A stretch of 64,000 bases of DNA from Terriglobales bacterium (GTDB lineage: Bacteria; Acidobacteriota; Terriglobia; Terriglobales; Acidobacteriaceae), in assembly GCA_035651655.1 (NCBI GenBank), contig DASRFG010000010.1:39458-103457 (forward strand). The letters are read 5' to 3'. Positions 60,585-64,000 of this stretch are shown here, piece by piece. The notes beneath the pieces were generated by a model that searched no databases, was not told the DNA's origin, and saw nothing but the letters and a program-made list of their open reading frames with translations. Numbering within the stretch: position 1 is the first letter of the stretch; each line of letters begins with the position of its first letter. The position numbers and the translations under genes are program-made.

Positions 60585-61700
60585 TCAATGGCAAGACTCC
60601 GGACGTTCGATTTCATTCCACCCGTATGCTCTAAAGGGTTCGGTTTCAATGATTTTAGTCGCTACACCGTGGTATTCGGTACCGCCCTGAGCTGAGAAGG
60701 TGATGCCAGCGGCACCAGTTGCGGCCGTCGCCTTTCCTCGCTCGACGTAAACAATCAGCACTGGGTTTCGTTGGTCCTCCGTACGTTTGGCGACCCCAAC
60801 ACCTAAAATAGCCGGATTCGATAATATGCGTTCTGAAAGTTGATTCATCGCAGACGTCGCCTGGGTGTTCTGCGGAGCGGCAGCGTTTTCGGACTGCACT
60901 TGTATACTCGCCTGTTTACTCCCCAAGAAGGTCAAGGGGTGACCATATACTTTCGACAGCTCGTTCAAGACCGGACCAATTGGAGTGGCAAGGGTAAGGC
61001 TGTCGTTACCTGCGAACAGCAATCCGACCGGAGAATGAGACGTTTCTGTTACCACCAGCGAGCCAGAATCACCGCCAGCGCTGAAGGCGCTCGACTTGCC
61101 CTCGATGACCATCAAATCTGTGAACGGAGCGTCTGATGGCCCCTCGCTCTTACAACCACCACTGTAGTCCACCTTTAAGTTTGTCGGATACGTTTGGATT
61201 GACCCCGCCGTCAGGCCGGTCGTGCGACCGCTCTTGAGAACCGACAAGCCAGCCACGGGAGCAACGGTTGAGTTCGATGGTTGACCAATGCTCAGGATTT
61301 TCCCCTCTGAATCCATTTTGCCCTCGAGAATCTCGGCAATAGCCGCATCCACGTTGCTCGACAATGGCGGGGCAGCAGTAAATTTGGCCACAGCCCGCGG
61401 TGTGGCACATGCCGTGTCTATAAGTCCGGGCTGGGAGATTGGGTCGCCCGGGGTGGCCTTCCCAAGTAAACCTAGGACATGATTGTTGCTGAGGATGAAC
61501 TTCTTGGTGCCGTCAGTCAACAGGGAGCCAAGTGTTCCTGAGCAGCACTTGTCCGACGTGGAATCTTTGATGTTTCCGCCTGAGCTCCCAAAATAATCCG
61601 TTTGTTGTCTTTGGGGATTGGTGTTTTGCGCGGCGGCCACTACCCAAAGGCAGAGCACACTTGTCAATAACCCATGAAACAGCTTCGAAGGCATATTCAC
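60585..61700 (-). CDS. Trypsin-like serine protease with C-terminal module
   Basis: 371 aa. Signal peptide (HGLLTSVLCLWVVAAAQ). The catalytic triad can be placed at H74 (FILSNNHVLGL), D118 (NVDAAIAEI) and S212 (SAGGDSGSLVV). GTLGSLLTDG near residue 55 and KSGRTTGLTAGSI are typical of the Nal1-like/trypsin fold. The last 80 residues form a separate module (SNPAILGVGVAKRTEDQRNP, FSAQGGTEYHGVATKIIETE) also found in the lipoprotein encoded next. It is exported; substrate unknown. Confidence 0.82.
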   Translation of the reverse strand: MNMPSKLFHGLLTSVLCLWVVAAAQNTNPQRQQTDYFGSSGGNIKDSTSDKCCSGTLGSLLTDGTKKFILSNNHVLGLLGKATPGDPISQPGLIDTACATPRAVAKFTAAPPLSSNVDAAIAEILEGKMDSEGKILSIGQPSNSTVAPVAGLSVLKSGRTTGLTAGSIQTYPTNLKVDYSGGCKSEGPSDAPFTDLMVIEGKSSAFSAGGDSGSLVVTETSHSPVGLLFAGNDSLTLATPIGPVLNELSKVYGHPLTFLGSKQASIQVQSENAAAPQNTQATSAMNQLSERILSNPAILGVGVAKRTEDQRNPVLIVYVERGKATAATGAAGITFSAQGGTEYHGVATKIIETEPFRAYGWNEIERPESCH

Positions 61701-61723
61701 TCTCCCCTTTGTTTATTAGTTAC

Positions 61724-62947
61724 TTATTGGCTGGCTTTACCAGTGCCTGACTGCCCCTGCGAAGTTGAGTTCTTGTTTAGTAAATTCCAACCTTTCAAAG
61801 TTAACGCCAGTGCGAAACGAGCGGTCGTGCGGTGGATTGGATCCAGCTTGCCAGTGAAAGTCGCTGGTATCGTTTGGCCCGCTGCAGTGAATCCGGGCGG
61901 AAAACCAGAAAACTGTCCGATATGCACGGCCGGAGTAGCGTAGAAATATCTCCACAGATGAAACGAAAAGCCTGCCAAAAATCCAATGCGGGTAGCGCCT
62001 TGGTTTCCCGAACCCAATTCAAATGCCGGCCCGAGGGATATGGCGCACCCAAAAGTTGTATCGTCCGGCAGACACACCTTGTCGAGCCCACGTAGGCTAG
62101 GTATCTTTATGTCGATCAAGGTGGCAAATGCTGTGCGCACGGGACCACCGTTGTTGACAGCGAGTACGGCGTTCGCGCTCTGCGGCACATTTCGGCGCTC
62201 ATAGGTACGCGATGGCAACATCGTAATAAGATAGCCACCAGAAGCAGCAACAATTGTAGACACCGGTTTGTATGTCACTTCGCATTCCACCCCAACGGAT
62301 TTTCCGGAGCTGTCTTTGTTGACGCATGCGTCGGTGGTAACGCCGTTGTATTGCTCCAGCAGAAAAATCGAGTAATCGTTGAGTGGTTCCAGAGTCGTCG
62401 AGAACGAAAAGTTGTGAGATTTATTTTCAGCGGAATCCCACTGCGATTTCAGGCCTTCGTAATACTTTACCCGACCAAGGAGAGCAGCGTCGCTGCAGGC
62501 TCCCTTCTTCGTCTCGAGCTGACTGATCGAATCCTTCACAGCGTCGTAAGCAGCGATTGTTGCCGCAAGCTCGATATGGTGCGGAGGTGTCGCGTTATTG
62601 GCGGTAGGCTTTAACTCCGGTTTATCGAAAGCGTCATCCAGTTGTTTGATTGCGGATGACAGATCCGTGCATTCTGGCGATCTGTTTAACGTTCCGCCAC
62701 TAGCAACAATGCCCGGAGCGAGGTCGGATGCAGAACGTGCATGAGCTGCTACGCGGGCTGAATACGTATATAGCATGTCATTGACACGGATCACTGTAAC
62801 GGTGACAGGGGTGGACTTATCGACGGTGATGGGGGGACTCGTAGGTTGTTTTGTTATCCAGTCGATTGTAACGACTTGTTGTGCCACGGATGGGACGCTG
62901 AGGATAACTACGGCAATCCAGCAGTGACGCAACAGTCGTTTATTCAT
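61724..62947 (-). CDS. Large secreted island protein, possibly beta-barrel
   Basis: 407 aa from ATG 62947 (62962 possible). Signal peptide (HCWIAVVILSVPSVAQ). Residues 100-180 are helical and charged with paired Cys (SPECTD, KKGACSDAAL). The second half is beta-rich with AISLGPAFELGSGNQGATRI and FLAGFSFHLWRYFYATPAVH, consistent with an outer-membrane channel. It lies 23 bp before the protease gene on the same strand, so the three minus-strand cargo genes may be one operon. No family recognised. Confidence 0.6.
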   Translation of the reverse strand: MNKRLLRHCWIAVVILSVPSVAQQVVTIDWITKQPTSPPITVDKSTPVTVTVIRVNDMLYTYSARVAAHARSASDLAPGIVASGGTLNRSPECTDLSSAIKQLDDAFDKPELKPTANNATPPHHIELAATIAAYDAVKDSISQLETKKGACSDAALLGRVKYYEGLKSQWDSAENKSHNFSFSTTLEPLNDYSIFLLEQYNGVTTDACVNKDSSGKSVGVECEVTYKPVSTIVAASGGYLITMLPSRTYERRNVPQSANAVLAVNNGGPVRTAFATLIDIKIPSLRGLDKVCLPDDTTFGCAISLGPAFELGSGNQGATRIGFLAGFSFHLWRYFYATPAVHIGQFSGFPPGFTAAGQTIPATFTGKLDPIHRTTARFALALTLKGWNLLNKNSTSQGQSGTGKASQ

Positions 62948-63163
62948 GGCATCCACTTTCAATCGAGGCTATGACGGAGGGGGTGAATTTTATGCAAAAG
63001 GACGGCGTCTGCTATCGGGCACCTTGGATTTGTTCGTTATTCAGAACGATTCACAATAAGAACAGAGTGGGTGGAGGAACATTAAGGCATTGGTATCAGT
63101 TACATACATCGATAGCGCTGGCATCTAGTCGCTCTACGATTCCCCCAACTATTTTGGTTCATT

Positions 63164-63225
63164 GTAATACGATTATTCCTGTTTGTGGAACAACGTAATA
63201 CGATTATTCTTGTTTTTGGAACAAC
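63164..63225. repeat. 31-bp tandem duplication
   Basis: Two adjacent 31-base units (63164-63194 and 63195-63225), each starting GTAATACGATTATTC and ending GGAACAAC, differ at two positions. Inside the island, close to the integrase remnant. Could be an accessory integrase-binding repeat or a simple duplication. Confidence 0.7.
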
Positions 63226-63401
63226 CGCTGTCTTGCGAAGCCGCTTAATGTGGCGCGATTGGTCCAGCTTGGCCGCACGAATCTCGTTCATCGGCAATGA
63301 AACGGGCTCCAGGTCATTGGATTTCTCCGCTTGCGTTATGCGGAGAAACCAGCCAAAATAGCTTTGGGTTCTGAGGCGTGGGTCACTCCGCGCTTTGGAT
63401 T

Positions 63402-63435
63402 AGCCCCGGCAAAGGTAGCAACCGATGCCGGGGCT
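63402..63435 (-). terminator. Strong hairpin after the 23-codon frame
   Basis: AGCCCCGGC (63402-63410) and GCCGGGGCT (63427-63435) form a perfect 9-bp GC-rich stem with a 16-base loop. On the minus strand it begins 18 bp after the stop of the 23-codon frame, the position of a terminator. No T tract follows, so a structured RNA is an alternative. Confidence 0.5.
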
Positions 63436-63452
63436 GTGTTAGCGGCTATGGT

Positions 63453-63524
63453 CTAAGGTGGAACAACGGAAACATCCACCGTGGGGCCGTGAGGAGTGAA
63501 GCGAATCTTAACGATAATGGTCAT
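63453..63524 (-). CDS. Possible 23-aa peptide
   Basis: ATG 63524 with AAAGGA 10-15 bases upstream opens MTIIVKIRFTPHGPTVDVSV followed by VPP and TAG. A strong hairpin follows. The combination of start site, compact amphipathic peptide and hairpin suggests an expressed short gene or leader peptide, in a region otherwise without coding capacity. Function unknown. Confidence 0.35.
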   Translation of the reverse strand: MTIIVKIRFTPHGPTVDVSVVPP

Positions 63525-63609
63525 TGCTCGTTCCTTTCTCTCGCCGCCCAGTGTCTGACTCACGCGTTTAAGACAGTACCAGAGTTACGTCCGTATGGAC
63601 GTCCGGTGC

Positions 63610-63762
63610 CACGTCAGCCGTCACATGTTGGAACGTTACAGCCATGTGCGAATGGAAGCAAAGCGGACTGCCCTTGAAGTTCTGGCCGTAAGCACCAAAA
63701 GGGCGGGTTATGACACAAACTACGACACAAACGCGTTGGCCGTGAATACTCGCCCTCTCTAA
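63610..63762 (+). pseudogene. C-terminal remnant of a tyrosine recombinase (island integrase)
   Basis: Frame starting at 63610 reads HVSRHMLERYSHVRMEAKRT, then ALEVLA and a tail to TAA 63760-63762. HxxxxMLERYSHxRxEAKR is the last conserved block of phage-type tyrosine integrases; the Tyr of ERYSH is the nucleophile. The N-terminal arm-binding and core domains, including the Arg-Lys-His residues, are gone. It ends 14 bp from the tRNA-Ala CCA end, the usual position of an integrase gene relative to its attachment site. Confidence 0.85.
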
Positions 63763-63776
63763 CATGTTGAGGGATT

Positions 63777-63852
63777 TGGTGGACCTGGTCGGGATCGAAC
63801 CGACGACCTCTTCCATGCCATGGAAGCGCGCTCCCAGCTGCGCCACAGGCCC
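63777..63852 (-). tRNA. tRNA-Ala (anticodon GGC)
   Basis: 76 bases including an encoded CCA. Acceptor GGGCCTG pairs with CAGGTCC (one G-U), D arm GCGC/GCGC, anticodon stem CTTCC/GGAAG with loop ATGGCAT giving anticodon GGC, T arm GTCGG/CCGAC with TTCGATC loop, discriminator A. Fully cloverleaf-compatible, so the gene was restored on island integration. Confidence 0.95.
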
Positions 63853-64000
63853 ACGCGCCATCGAATGGGGCTGGTGGGATAGGCAAAGCCCCTAATTCAT
63901 TCTCGCCCACGAGTTCGGGATAGTCAATCTGCCGTCCCCGCTTTCCCAAATGATGGCAAAGGATTTATCCTGCTGTGATAGGCGGCACGTCTTGTCCGGT

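Larger units (their letters stand above)
62948..63452. other. Non-coding end of the island with hairpins and tandem repeat
   Basis: About 500 bases without a supported gene. It contains the 31-bp tandem repeat at 63164-63225, a perfect 9-bp hairpin at 63322-63348 (TTTCTCCGC/GCGGAGAAA, 9-base loop) and the hairpin at 63402-63435. The lost body of the integrase gene would have occupied this stretch. Confidence 0.45.
58463..63852. mobile_element. Genomic island integrated at tRNA-Ala(GGC)
   Basis: The intact tRNA-Ala (63777-63852, minus) reads toward lower coordinates. Its 3'-half repeat at 58463 marks the opposite end, and a tyrosine-integrase C-terminal remnant lies within 15 bp of the tRNA. 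Cargo: genes at 59027, 59681, 60110, 60585, 61724 and a short peptide at 63453. With the integrase truncated, the island is probably fixed. Confidence 0.8.

Noticed and set aside
63164..63225. CRISPR-like repeat
   Set aside because: Only two directly adjacent units with no spacer; a simple tandem duplication.
63853..64000. Open frame reaching the right window edge
   Set aside because: It is the continuation of a frame that runs through the tRNA gene; no independent evidence for a gene.

Overview
The window reads as chromosome of a GC-rich soil bacterium, most likely Acidobacteriota (Terriglobia/Koribacter-like). This is inferred from protein types common in that phylum: a degenerate VWFA-type secreted protein, DUF1326, many secreted proteins of unknown function, a very long RHS protein behind a LolA-like secreted protein, two polytopic glycosyltransferases, and dispersed double-hairpin repeats. 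No rRNA or CRISPR array is present. One tRNA gene, tRNA-Ala(GGC), lies at the right end.

Layout. (1) 1-5.4 kb is a decaying accessory region: an edge-truncated HTH regulator behind a palindrome, a PLD-like protein, an RNase HI, and three broken genes (an AAA ATPase tail, a histidine-kinase tail and a RutE-type nitroreductase). (2) 5.8-10.2 kb is a three-gene set: a secreted two-heme protein, a LodA-like (quinocofactor) oxidase and its LodB-like flavoprotein. (3) 10.7-15.4 kb holds small unknown genes, a phospholipase C-type phosphoesterase, the 37-codon start of a second copy of it, and another 3' gene remnant. (4) 15.0-21.5 kb is a minus-strand cluster: response regulator, LolA-like protein, 1617-aa RHS protein, and a zinc-ribbon membrane protein just behind the RHS gene. 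(5) 22.0-28.0 kb is a phage-like module without capsid genes: ParB-methyltransferase, DUF5681 and terminase large subunit on minus; DUF2924 and a large serine recombinase on plus; then repeated TTCCCTGTTA sites.

(6) 28-44 kb is mainly chromosomal: cytochrome P460, VWFA-like protein, a coupled TetR-HlyD-ABC-ABC2 efflux operon, moaA behind a structured leader, two glycosyltransferases, and a cysteine-rich MarR regulator overlapping arsM. (7) 44.1-48.4 kb is a Tat-exported molybdenum hydroxylase operon (2Fe-2S, Mo, FAD subunits plus a small Cys protein); the Mo subunit carries an unusual insert. (8) 48.5-58.3 kb has efp-acylphosphatase-apt, YtxH, a zinc-ribbon protein, an Lhr-type helicase, PilZ and an S10 peptidase. 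(9) 58.46-63.85 kb is a small genomic island at tRNA-Ala(GGC): a copy of the tRNA 3' half marks the far end and a tyrosine-integrase C-terminal remnant lies beside the tRNA. Its cargo is two unknown plus-strand genes, a trypsin-like protease, a lipoprotein sharing the protease's C-terminal module, and a large secreted protein.

The most interesting items are the tRNA-bounded island with its protease/lipoprotein pair, the LodA-LodB-cytochrome set, the insert in the Mo subunit, and the apparently leaderless MarR-arsM unit.
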